Source of the DNA: UBA7446 sp024639165
GTDB taxonomy: Bacteria; Bacteroidota; Bacteroidia; Flavobacteriales; Flavobacteriaceae
Reading direction: 5' to 3'
NCBI GenBank assembly: GCA_024639165.1
Contig: JAHEIX010000012.1
Location: 4,727-68,726, forward strand
DNA: 64,000 nt
Below, one piece after another: positions 42,299 through 50,248 of the stretch (positions are counted from its first letter, which is position 1; every line of letters starts with the position of its first letter). A program made the position numbers and the translations under genes. The notes under the pieces are model-generated. The model was not told the DNA's origin and made no database searches. It saw nothing but the letters and a program-made list of their open reading frames with translations.

Positions 42299-43006
42299 TG
42301 AGTTGGCTTTGACCAAGTCCTCAGGCGTATCTATTCCCACACCCACAAAATCCGTTTCTAGCATTTGCATCACCTTGCCCATTTCTAAGTAGCGGATGGC
42401 TTCAATCTTTTCTGCCTGTTCAAGTGGCGTTGGTGCTTGGGCGTAAAAATCCAAGAGAGCTGCCTTGCGAAAAGCGTAGATCCCTACATGACGAAATGCT
42501 TGCCCTTGGGCTCGCATAAACGGAATCGCCGCACGAGAAAAATATAGGGCCCTGCCCTGTTTATCGCTTACTACCTTAACCACATTTGGATTTTCTAAAT
42601 CTGCCTTGCTGTGTATGGGAATCATGAGCGAGGCCAAATCAATCTTAGCTTCAACGTCTTCCTCAAAAGCCGTTATCAAATCCGACAGGGCATGGGACGA
42701 AATAAAAGGCTCATCACCTTGCACATTGATAATTATGTCTGCATCCAACTGACTGGCACATTCAGCAACGCGGTTGCTACCACATTCATGTATCAACTGA
42801 CTGCGAAAAACCTTTCCGCCTATGCTTGCGATATGGGCTGATATAGCATCTGAATCTGTAGCGACCCACACCTCGTCAAAGAGCTTGGTCTGTTGTACGG
42901 CTTCATATGTACGTTGCAACACAGTCTTACCGGCCAAATCGGCCAAAAGTTTACCGGGAAAGCGTTGTGCTTCGTAACGGGCGGGAATGACTGCTATTAT
43001 ATGCAT
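42287..43006 (-). CDS. kdsB: CMP-KDO synthetase (3-deoxy-manno-octulosonate cytidylyltransferase)
   Basis: This 239-residue nucleotidyltransferase has IPARYEAQRFPGKLL at residues 6-20, WVATDSD near 46, NVQGDEPFI near 97, and a HVGIYAFRK stretch near 167. KdsB activates KDO for the inner core of lipopolysaccharide. The length fits the family. It is 18 bases downstream of the helicase gene on the same strand. Its 3' end overlaps the YebC-family gene by 12 bases. Confidence 0.95.
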   Translation of the reverse strand: MHIIAVIPARYEAQRFPGKLLADLAGKTVLQRTYEAVQQTKLFDEVWVATDSDAISAHIASIGGKVFRSQLIHECGSNRVAECASQLDADIIINVQGDEPFISSHALSDLITAFEEDVEAKIDLASLMIPIHSKADLENPNVVKVVSDKQGRALYFSRAAIPFMRAQGQAFRHVGIYAFRKAALLDFYAQAPTPLEQAEKIEAIRYLEMGKVMQMLETDFVGVGIDTPEDLVKANSLLN

Positions 43007-43024
43007 GATGCAAAAGTAATCAAA

Positions 43025-44449
43025 TCATTCCGCATCAAAGAAGGTGTCATCAAATCCAACCAAGAACAACTTTTCTGATGCGCGAGTAACAGCCGTATAG
43101 AGCCATCTAAAAAACCCTGCGTCAGGACCGTCGGGCAAATAGGGCTTTTCTACCAATACGCGCTTCCATTGCCCTCCTTGTGCTTTATGACACGTAAAGG
43201 CGTAGGCATACTTGACTTGCAGTGCATTAAAAAAGGGATTCTTTTTAACATTCAAATACTGCTTGTATTGTGGTAGGTGCGCATAATCTTCTCTAACGGC
43301 TTGATAGAGCTTTGTGTTTTCTTCAAAAGAAAGGGCATGGGTTTCAGAGGCAAGTGTGTCGAGTAAAAAAACGGTGTCAAAAGGTTCTTCGTCTGGATAG
43401 TCTAACATTCGTACACTCACTTCGGCAAACCTAAAATCATAAAGCTCCTTAATGGCCTTAATTTTAAGTACTTCAACCGTATCGCCATTGGCAATAAAGC
43501 CTGGCCCTGATGTAGGAGACAGCCAATGGTAATTATTCTTGACCACCATAAGTAAATCCCCAGTAGCCAAATCGGGTTCTTTGCCCAAAATTTCAGCGCG
43601 TATTTGTTGATTATACCCATTAGCACGTTTGTTTGAACGTACGATACAAGCGGTTTCTTCTCGACCTACCTCTCTGAAAGAGGTCTCAAGAGCATCTTGA
43701 ATTTCATAACCATCTTGCAACCTGATGATGTCTGGAAATTTGGATAAAATAAACTGAAATTGATCGGTGTGCTGGTTGTGTAATTGCTGTCTAATTCTAG
43801 TGGCATTAAATAAAATACCCGAATCTTTTGCTTGGCGCACCACCTCATCTAGTTCCACTTCTTGGGGGGCTAGGTCAAAGTCTAAAGACAACACTTGGGC
43901 ATCCAAGGCTGGACTTAGGTTGGTGTGCACGGGTGGCAGTTGGGCAGTATCACCCACAAACATCAGCTTGCAATTTTCACCAGCACGTACATAGGCAATT
44001 AGATCTTGCAGTAGGGAACCATTTTCAAAGAGTTTACTCTGCTGTTGTTGATTTGCAATCATAGAAGCCTCATCAACCAAAAAAAGGGTACGCTTAAATT
44101 TATTTTTTTGAAGTTTGAATTTAAGATTGCCTTGGCGCTCTTGCTGGGTGAAATAAATCCGCTTGTGAATGGTGCAGGCTGGGCGATTCGCATAGGCGGC
44201 CATCACTTTTGCAGCACGTCCAGTTGGCGCCATAAGCACCGTTTTGTATCGCAACTTAGCAATAGATTGCACCAATGCCCCAATAAGTGTGGTTTTTCCA
44301 GTTCCAGCAAAACCCTTTAATACAAACACTGCCTTCTCTGACTCGTTATCAAAAAAAACGGCCAATGTGCGCAGTGCTTTTTCTTGCGCTCCAGTGGGCG
44401 TAAAAGGAAATGCGTCAAAAAGTGCTTTGGTTAAAGCCGTTGAATCCAT
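43025..44449 (-). CDS. RecD-like superfamily 1B DNA helicase
   Basis: This 474-residue ATPase has Walker A GFAGTGKTTL near residue 45, motif Ia APTGRAAKVMA, Walker B FLVDEASMI, motif III FVGDTAQLPPV, and C-terminal motifs YAYAFTCHKAQGGQWKRV and WLYTAVTRASEKLFLVG. It is much shorter than RecD2 and lacks its N-terminal extension, as do many stand-alone Bacteroidetes members of the group. It unwinds DNA with 5'-3' polarity in relatives. A near-match box TACATTTA on the - strand ends 4 bases before the ATG. There are no recB or recC genes nearby. Confidence 0.88.
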   Translation of the reverse strand: MDSTALTKALFDAFPFTPTGAQEKALRTLAVFFDNESEKAVFVLKGFAGTGKTTLIGALVQSIAKLRYKTVLMAPTGRAAKVMAAYANRPACTIHKRIYFTQQERQGNLKFKLQKNKFKRTLFLVDEASMIANQQQQSKLFENGSLLQDLIAYVRAGENCKLMFVGDTAQLPPVHTNLSPALDAQVLSLDFDLAPQEVELDEVVRQAKDSGILFNATRIRQQLHNQHTDQFQFILSKFPDIIRLQDGYEIQDALETSFREVGREETACIVRSNKRANGYNQQIRAEILGKEPDLATGDLLMVVKNNYHWLSPTSGPGFIANGDTVEVLKIKAIKELYDFRFAEVSVRMLDYPDEEPFDTVFLLDTLASETHALSFEENTKLYQAVREDYAHLPQYKQYLNVKKNPFFNALQVKYAYAFTCHKAQGGQWKRVLVEKPYLPDGPDAGFFRWLYTAVTRASEKLFLVGFDDTFFDAE

Positions 44450-44501
44450 TGGCTAAATGTAGGAATGTTTTATTGAAGCACGTAGAGATTGAAAAAAATT
44501 G

Positions 44502-44509
44502 TAAATTTG
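44502..44509 (+). promoter_or_regulatory. -7 box TAAATTTG upstream of the 44535 gene
   Basis: TAAATTTG is an exact TAnnTTTG match ending 25 bases before the ATG at 44535. It should serve the three-gene unit ending in rsmD. No TTTG was found at the ideal -33 distance. Confidence 0.45.
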
Positions 44510-44534
44510 AGTGCTTTAAAATTTAATAGGCGTC

Positions 44535-45185
44535 ATGAAAAAAATCTTACTACCTGTTTTATGGATCCTCATCTTATTCTTCGCGTATAAGTTATTTTAC
44601 TCCATTTACGACCCCATCCAGTTCAATAACGTTAAAGTAGAGCGTTATGCAAATGTAATTGCCAACCTAAAAGATATTGGCAAGGCACAAGTAGCCCACA
44701 AATCTGTTAATGGTTATTATGCCCAAGACTTTAAAAGCTTGGTAAAGTTTATAGACACTGCCGAGTATGTTATCGTTGAAAAAAGAGACTCAAGTTATTT
44801 GGAATACGATCGCACCTATCGCATCGATATGCTGCGCGAAGTTCAAATCGTAGACACCTTAGGCTTTGTTTCTGTAAAAGATTCCCTATTTGGTGACTCT
44901 GATCGATACACTAGCATGATGAAAGTTCCTGTTAAAGGAATCGACACCAGCTTTGTGATGAAAGCAGATGTTATCGAAAAAAACAATTATCCCGTGGCCG
45001 TGTTTGAGGTGAGTGTATCCAAAGACTTGGTTTTACACGATCAAGATCCGTATTTATTGGAACAAGAAAAAGCAACCATTTCCGTAGATGGTGTAAATGG
45101 TCCTGACATTGTGTTGGGCTCGATGACAGAAGTAAGTACCAACGGAAACTGGCCTACCATTTACGATGCCGGAATACAAAACTAA
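44535..45185 (+). CDS. Conserved hypothetical protein with one N-terminal membrane anchor
   Basis: This 216-residue protein has residues about 4-24 as a single transmembrane segment (LLPVLWILILFFAYKLF). A short helix-like stretch (ERYANVIANLKDIGKAQVAHK) leads into a mostly beta, exported domain. The layout is faintly pilin-like, with an N-terminal hydrophobic helix followed by a globular domain and a G-Y-Y/AQ motif, but no prepilin cleavage site is visible. It overlaps the DUF3822 gene by 20 bases and stands two genes before rsmD. I recognise no named family or function. Confidence 0.7.
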   Translation: MKKILLPVLWILILFFAYKLFYSIYDPIQFNNVKVERYANVIANLKDIGKAQVAHKSVNGYYAQDFKSLVKFIDTAEYVIVEKRDSSYLEYDRTYRIDMLREVQIVDTLGFVSVKDSLFGDSDRYTSMMKVPVKGIDTSFVMKADVIEKNNYPVAVFEVSVSKDLVLHDQDPYLLEQEKATISVDGVNGPDIVLGSMTEVSTNGNWPTIYDAGIQN

Positions 45186-45984
45186 AAATATAAAAAGTGA
45201 CTTAAAGTTGTCCATTCACGTACACGTGAATGGACTTTCTTTTTTTACCCATAACCAAAAAACCAATAAAGCGTCTCAAATATTTAGAGCCGTTTTTGAC
45301 ACATTTGTTCCTTTAGAAAATCTTCACGAAAACATACGAACAGCGCTGAAAGAAAATGGCATGTTAGTGCACAGCTATAATGAAGTGCGCTGTAGCGTTG
45401 AAAACAATCTTGCGACCTTGGTACCCAAGTCACTTTTTGAAGAAACTGCGCTACACGAATATGTACAGAAAGATATTGATGTAAAACCAAACGATTTTAT
45501 CACCTATGATGTAGAGCCCAGTACAGATTGGATCTGTGTATATGCCCCCTTTGTCAACGTAAATAATATGTTACTTGACAGCTTTGGGTCTTTTAGCTAC
45601 TATCATGCTGTGACGGTATGGCTACGCGCGTTGTCGCAACACAGCGCAGCAGACGGTGCCTTGGTTTGGAGTCTCTATAAAGAACAAGACCACCTACACA
45701 TCGCATTGCTACGAGATAAAAAGCTTCAATTTTACAATTGCTTTGAAGCCACCAAACCAAAAGATGTGGTGTACTATGTACTGCTCACTGCTAAAGAAAA
45801 AAACATCAGTCCCAACGAGGTACCCCTATTTATAGCTGGTGACATCGCTGTTGAGGATGAAATTTATAAGGGATTACACGAATTTGTGAGAAGTATCAAT
45901 CTGCTAACTGTAGAAAATAATTTGGAGCATGTAGTACCGCGTATCAGTACCCACCAAGATTTTTGTTTGTTAAATCTGTTTTAA
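45166..45984 (+). CDS. DUF3822 family protein
   Basis: This 272-residue protein matches my memory of DUF3822 (LSIHVHVNGLSFF near residue 15, LVPKSLFEE near 85, a two-lobed alternation of beta and alpha elements). The family is widespread in Bacteroidetes and often sits beside rsmD; its function is unknown. The two-lobed pattern is reminiscent of actin-like ATPase folds, which I cannot confirm. It overlaps the upstream membrane protein gene by 20 bases and shares one base with rsmD, so the three genes look translationally coupled. Confidence 0.82.
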   Translation: MPEYKTKNIKSDLKLSIHVHVNGLSFFTHNQKTNKASQIFRAVFDTFVPLENLHENIRTALKENGMLVHSYNEVRCSVENNLATLVPKSLFEETALHEYVQKDIDVKPNDFITYDVEPSTDWICVYAPFVNVNNMLLDSFGSFSYYHAVTVWLRALSQHSAADGALVWSLYKEQDHLHIALLRDKKLQFYNCFEATKPKDVVYYVLLTAKEKNISPNEVPLFIAGDIAVEDEIYKGLHEFVRSINLLTVENNLEHVVPRISTHQDFCLLNLF

Positions 45985-46520
45985 TGCGAATTGTTTCTGG
46001 CACATTAAAAGGAAGGCGTATAAGTCCTCCCAAAAAGCTTCCTGTTAGACCTACAACAGATAGAGCGAAAGAAGCACTTTTCAATATCTTGGTGCACCAA
46101 TATGATTTTAATGATTGTAACGTGCTAGACCTTTTTTCAGGTACGGGAAGCATCAGCTATGAGTTTGGCTCAAGAGGTGTTGCGAGCATCGTTGCGGTAG
46201 ACCAACACCCTGGGTGCATTCGCTTTATTACTCAAACTGCAGCAGATCTTTCTCTACCCATTACCACTGTTAAAATGCCCGTTTTGTTGTTTTTAGAACG
46301 AAACAGCAACAACTATGATTTTATTTTTGCCGACCCCCCTTATGCGCTTGAGTTGGCAACATACAAATCCATAGTTAATACGATTTTTGAAAAAAGCACA
46401 CTTGCACCAGAGGGTCTGCTAATTATAGAGCATGCCGAACAAATCGACTTATCTGATATTGCACAATTTAGCCATGCCCGTAGCTATGGCGGCTGTGTCT
46501 TTTCGTTTTTTGCTTGCTAA
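45984..46520 (+). CDS. rsmD: 16S rRNA guanine-N2 methyltransferase
   Basis: About 178 residues starting at the ATG at 45984 (MRIVSGTLKGRRI). Conserved features are RPTTDRAKEALFNIL near residue 25, the SAM site VLDLFSGTGSISYE, and the catalytic FADPPYALE. RsmD methylates G966 (E. coli numbering) of 16S rRNA in the small subunit. The start shares one base with the DUF3822 stop. The stop abuts the end of the convergent rhomboid gene with no spacer. Confidence 0.94.
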   Translation: MRIVSGTLKGRRISPPKKLPVRPTTDRAKEALFNILVHQYDFNDCNVLDLFSGTGSISYEFGSRGVASIVAVDQHPGCIRFITQTAADLSLPITTVKMPVLLFLERNSNNYDFIFADPPYALELATYKSIVNTIFEKSTLAPEGLLIIEHAEQIDLSDIAQFSHARSYGGCVFSFFAC

Positions 46521-47375
46521 TTACTGCTTGCCAGCACGGAATAAGTATTCCTTTTCAGCTTTTGTCAAACTCTCATAGCCAGAAGAGGCAATTTTATCTA
46601 AAATGGCATCAATTTTTTTCTGATCCACAGCATCAGTAGCAGTTGTTTTTCTAGCAGTTTTTGGGCGCTTCCGTCTAGGTTTGGAGCTTAAGGTTTTTTT
46701 TATGGAGTCAAAACCATTCATAAACCAAGCGCCAATATCATTGCCCTGCAAAAATTGCCTTTGGTAAATATAGCCCCATAGAGCACCGCCCAAGTGAGCA
46801 ATATGACCGCCCGCATTAGATTGGGGTATCTGCACCAAGTCAATAAAAATAAACAGCAATGCTATATACTTCAACGGTACAGAGAATACCAACACCCGAA
46901 TGGGTGAATTAGGCATATAGGAAGCCATAAAAATCAATACGGCCATTACACCCGCTGAACTGCCAATAAGACTTCCTTCAACAGCACTAAACACTGGAAA
47001 TACATTGTAAGCAATCAAATACGTAAGCCCACCTGCCATGATGCCGACAAAAAAGGTGTTGAGCAAGAGCTTTTCTTTAAAAAGGTTGAGCATTAGACCA
47101 CCTGAAATGTAGAGCAACATCATGTTCCAAAAAATATGACCAAATGAGGCGTGAAAAAAGCCATAGCTAAGTATCGTCCAAGGACGGAAAATAGCTGTTT
47201 TAATATTTGCAGAAAGCTCAACATAGTCAAACCATCCTGAAATTGATGTTTTAAACAAAAAGAAAACTGTACTTAAAATAAAGGGAAGCACAAAAAAGAC
47301 CACATTTATGGCAATGATTTTTTCTAGGGTGTTGAGCTTATCAAAGCGCACCCTTATGTCTTGCCAAAATCCCAT
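46521..47375 (-). CDS. Rhomboid-family intramembrane serine protease (second of tandem pair)
   Basis: About 284 residues. The ATG at 47373-47375 (MGFWQDIRV) is the better start, overlapping the stop of the upstream rhomboid by one base; a TTG three codons earlier is less likely. About six transmembrane segments lie in residues 20-200. The nucleophile region reads GSSAGVMAV instead of the usual GxSG, keeping the Ser but with Ala in place of the following Gly. The catalytic His is in GGHIAHLGGALWGY. A basic, Lys/Arg-rich cytoplasmic tail follows (about 215-284). It is the last gene of the mutL operon. Substrates are unknown. Confidence 0.88.
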   Translation of the reverse strand: MGFWQDIRVRFDKLNTLEKIIAINVVFFVLPFILSTVFFLFKTSISGWFDYVELSANIKTAIFRPWTILSYGFFHASFGHIFWNMMLLYISGGLMLNLFKEKLLLNTFFVGIMAGGLTYLIAYNVFPVFSAVEGSLIGSSAGVMAVLIFMASYMPNSPIRVLVFSVPLKYIALLFIFIDLVQIPQSNAGGHIAHLGGALWGYIYQRQFLQGNDIGAWFMNGFDSIKKTLSSKPRRKRPKTARKTTATDAVDQKKIDAILDKIASSGYESLTKAEKEYLFRAGKQ

Positions 47376-48133
47376 TAGTTCCAACGTTTTTGGTTAAACT
47401 GATTTCGTTTCCAATACCACATTATTACAAAGCCTGTCAGGGCCCCACCAATGTGGGCAATAAAGGCGGTATTGCTTGGGCTGAAGAAAGACCTCCCAGT
47501 GAGTGCTGAAATAGTATCTAAAAGTACAACGCCAGGGACAAAATACTTAGCTTTTATTGGCACTGGAAAAAACAACAACATCAATTCTGCATTAGGAAAC
47601 AAAAAAGCAAAGGCCACCAAAATCCCATACAAGGCACCAGAAGCACCCACCATAGAAAAATTGAAAGAGGTATAAAGACTGTTGAGTTGAGATTCTGAAA
47701 TTACAGATTGCCAAGCAGTGCTGTAACGTTCAGATTGTAATAAATCTAGAACAGTTGACTCTGAAAAACCTGCTGAAACCAATTGCTCAATAATGGTACT
47801 TACTTGCGCATAGTTCACCGTTAATTGTACTAAGGCAGCACCGAGTCCTGCTGAAATATAAAAAAATAAGAATTTATTTTTACCCCACATTTGGGCCAAA
47901 GGCGAACCAAACATCCACAAACCAAACATATTAAATAATATGTGTGAAAAGCCGCCATGCATAAACATATGAGTGAGCAATTGCCAGATGCCGAAACGGT
48001 AGTTGCCAGGATAGTGCAAGGCCAATAAGTCTGTAACTAATCCTGTGATGTCAGGGCTTATCAAAAAGGTGCCAACAAAAAATAGCACGTTAATGATAAT
48101 CAGTTGTTTTACGATATCAGGGATTGATCTCAT
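47375..48133 (-). CDS. Rhomboid-family intramembrane serine protease (first of tandem pair)
   Basis: This 252-residue protein has about six transmembrane segments. The first loop has HMFMHGGFSHILFNMFGLWMFG, the usual His/Asn region; the serine motif is intact as MVGASGALYG, and the His in FIAHIGGALTG completes the dyad. An insertion of about 45 residues (about 105-150, with a helix-rich stretch) lies before the serine helix. It starts in an ATGA overlap with the mutL stop. Substrates are unknown. Confidence 0.92.
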   Translation of the reverse strand: MRSIPDIVKQLIIINVLFFVGTFLISPDITGLVTDLLALHYPGNYRFGIWQLLTHMFMHGGFSHILFNMFGLWMFGSPLAQMWGKNKFLFFYISAGLGAALVQLTVNYAQVSTIIEQLVSAGFSESTVLDLLQSERYSTAWQSVISESQLNSLYTSFNFSMVGASGALYGILVAFAFLFPNAELMLLFFPVPIKAKYFVPGVVLLDTISALTGRSFFSPSNTAFIAHIGGALTGFVIMWYWKRNQFNQKRWN

Positions 48134-49896
48134 GGGGTAAAAAAAGTTTCTAACGCATTTGCTGCTATCATTTTAAAGACCACTTTACCATCGGCGGTGC
48201 GATCAATTTCTTTACATGAGAGCAATTTATGTATCAATTCTATTTGTTCATGTGCTGCCAAAGACCTACCCGACCTGATGCATCGTTGCTTGGCAAGGGT
48301 AAGCGCCATGATATCACGTTGAGAGAAGGCATGAACCGTGCCATTTGATAAAGGTGTCAGCCAAGCTGACAAAAAGTGTGGGACATCAGCTGCAGCAAAA
48401 ACTTCTGGTATGGCTTCAAACTCAATCGTATCGCCCTCAGCACTTAACAAACGAAAACCCATATCGTGCAGCTCCTTTTTATGAGCTTTTAACAAATCAA
48501 TACTGAGTTTATCTAAAGTAATCACCAAAGGGATGGCTAAGGCTTGAGAAGCAACAGTTTCATCATCCCATTTGTGCATAAACTCCTCATAAAGAATGCG
48601 TTCATGTGCCCTACGCTGATGCACAATCATAATGCCGTTATCGTGAGGTGCTATCAAATATTTCTGTTGCCATTGAAATGAGACATGGACATGATCCGTT
48701 TGGGGAGCTATTAGCGGTTCTGCATGTTCTTGTTCGGCTATGTCATCAAACCGTACGTTGCTAGTTGGCTGTTTTGATTGAGGTGATGCGCTAAAAGGAT
48801 TGAAATTAGGGTTTACACTGATGTTAGGCGCTACGGGAGCGGCTTTGTGTTTGGCATATGGCGTTTCAAAGGAAGGATCTGTTGCAAAATCCAAGGCAGG
48901 CGCAATACTAAATTGCCCTAAACTGTGTTTGATGGCCGCGCGAAGTACGGCATACAAGGCATGGTCATCTTCAAACTTAACTTCAGTTTTGGTAGGATGT
49001 ATGTTGATATCCAGCTGTGCAGGCGGCACTTCAAGAAATAGAAAATAACCGGGCTGTTGATCTGGGGATAACAATCCTTCAAAGGCTGCCAAAACGGCAT
49101 GATGTAGATAGCCATTCTTAATAAAACGATTATTTACGAAGAAAAACTGCTGGTGCCTTGATTTTTTGGCAAATTTTGGTTTCAAAACAAATCCACTGAC
49201 TTCAACCAGTTCTGTTTTCTCATCAACAGGCACAAGACGTTCGTCAAATTTTGCGCCAAAAATATGTGATATGCGCTGGCGTCTGCTTGATGCTGGCAAC
49301 TGAAAAACCTCACTTCCATTGTGTAAAAGTTCAAAATGGATATCGTGATGCACAAGCGCCACACGATGGAATTCGTCTGTAATATGTCTAAATTCTACTT
49401 GGGGTGATTTTAAAAAATTACGCCTAGCGGGAATATTAAAAAAGAGGTTTTTTACCGTTATGGAAGTGCCTTGCGCAGCTGTTGTGCGTTGTTGTTGGCT
49501 TACCTCAGAACCTGCTATATCTATGCGGACACCCAAATCATCCTGTTCGTTTTTGGTAATAAGCTGCACTTGTGCAACTGCGGCAATACTCGCCATCGCC
49601 TCGCCTCTGAAACCTTTGGTATTTAGTTTAAATAAATCTGCTGCGCTGCTAATTTTTGATGTAGCGTGACGTTCAAAGCACATGCGCGCATCATTCTCGC
49701 TCATGCCTTTGCCGTTGTCTACCACTTGTATGTGTGCCTTGCCTGCTTCTTTCACAACAAGTGATATGCGTGTTGCTCCAGCGTCAATAGCGTTTTCCAA
49801 CAGCTCTTTAACTACGGAAGCGGGCCTTTGCACTACCTCACCTGCAGCAATTTGATTGGCTACATGGTCGGGAAGTAATTGAATAACGTCTCCCAT
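48130..49896 (-). CDS. mutL: DNA mismatch repair protein MutL with altered endonuclease motif
   Basis: About 588 residues from the ATG at 49894-49896 (MGDVIQLLPDHV). The GHKL ATPase is intact: AAGEVVQRPASVVKELLENAIDAGAT, DNGKGM, TKGFRGEAMASIA, and GTSITVKNLFFNIPARRNFL. Residues about 330-410 form the variable linker. In the C-terminal domain the metal-binding motif, usually DQH-x-AHER-type in this phylum, reads HQRRAHER. His426 stands where Asp is expected and Arg428 where His is expected. The GTG codon before it is also in frame and the rest of the domain is undisturbed. MutL matches MutS to downstream nicking; the nicking ability of this copy is doubtful. Both neighbours are closely coupled. 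Confidence 0.94.
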   Translation of the reverse strand: MGDVIQLLPDHVANQIAAGEVVQRPASVVKELLENAIDAGATRISLVVKEAGKAHIQVVDNGKGMSENDARMCFERHATSKISSAADLFKLNTKGFRGEAMASIAAVAQVQLITKNEQDDLGVRIDIAGSEVSQQQRTTAAQGTSITVKNLFFNIPARRNFLKSPQVEFRHITDEFHRVALVHHDIHFELLHNGSEVFQLPASSRRQRISHIFGAKFDERLVPVDEKTELVEVSGFVLKPKFAKKSRHQQFFFVNNRFIKNGYLHHAVLAAFEGLLSPDQQPGYFLFLEVPPAQLDINIHPTKTEVKFEDDHALYAVLRAAIKHSLGQFSIAPALDFATDPSFETPYAKHKAAPVAPNISVNPNFNPFSASPQSKQPTSNVRFDDIAEQEHAEPLIAPQTDHVHVSFQWQQKYLIAPHDNGIMIVHQRRAHERILYEEFMHKWDDETVASQALAIPLVITLDKLSIDLLKAHKKELHDMGFRLLSAEGDTIEFEAIPEVFAAADVPHFLSAWLTPLSNGTVHAFSQRDIMALTLAKQRCIRSGRSLAAHEQIELIHKLLSCKEIDRTADGKVVFKMIAANALETFFTP

Positions 49897-49901
49897 ATTT
49901 T

Positions 49902-50183
49902 TCAAAAAATAGAGAGATCAAAATCAAGCACATAAAGAGCACCCAGCAACAACAAACCTATAAGCATCAATAACAAGGGTGATACGCCTTTGTTATTTCG
50001 ATTACGACTCATGTTGCGAGCTTCACGCCAATGTGCGCCAAAATCGTTTTTGTTGGGCATTTCACGATAGCGTTCAAAAGTATTTTCAAATGCATACGGA
50101 TTTGTCTCCTCCTTACCCTTATAATAACGAGGGGTGTAGTTAAATCTTCTGTTGTTACGTTGTTTGTTAAAAGATAGTCGCAC
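49902..50183 (-). CDS. Small basic single-pass membrane protein before mutL
   Basis: This 93-residue protein starts at GTG (50181-50183). The N-terminal two-thirds is rich in Arg, Asn and Tyr (NNRRFNYTPRYYKGKEETNP). Residues about 70-88 form a transmembrane segment (LLLMLIGLLLLGALYVL), and the chain ends in FDLSIF. Relatives of this pattern precede mutL in many Flavobacteria and are often mislabelled as a riboflavin synthase subunit; nothing here supports that enzyme. The stop is 5 bases before mutL, in the same operon. Function unknown. Confidence 0.75.
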   Translation of the reverse strand: MRLSFNKQRNNRRFNYTPRYYKGKEETNPYAFENTFERYREMPNKNDFGAHWREARNMSRNRNNKGVSPLLLMLIGLLLLGALYVLDFDLSIF

Positions 50184-50200
50184 GATCTCGGATTGATTAT

Positions 50201-50232
50201 CAAATGTACAAAAAGCGGACTAATACCTACAA
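50201..50232 (-). promoter_or_regulatory. Promoter of the mutL operon (- strand): TTG, 21 bases, TACATTTG
   Basis: On the - strand TTG (50230-50232) is followed after 21 bases by TACATTTG (50201-50208). This is an exact -7 match at an acceptable -33 spacing, 17 bases upstream of the GTG start. Confidence 0.55.
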
Positions 50233-50236
50233 TAGC

Positions 50237-50244
50237 TATCTTTG
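50237..50244 (+). promoter_or_regulatory. -7 box TATCTTTG, 4 bases before the DHH gene
   Basis: TATCTTTG matches TAnnTTTG exactly and ends at 50244; the preferred ATG is at 50249. It is back to back with the mutL operon promoter. The closeness to the ATG predicts a leaderless message and supports 50249 over the upstream start at 50204. Confidence 0.5.
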
Positions 50245-50248
50245 TTTT

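Noticed and set aside
49902..50183. Riboflavin synthase subunit, a label I recall for similar small proteins
   Set aside because: The 93-residue basic single-pass membrane protein has no lumazine or riboflavin synthase motif, and no rib genes are nearby.
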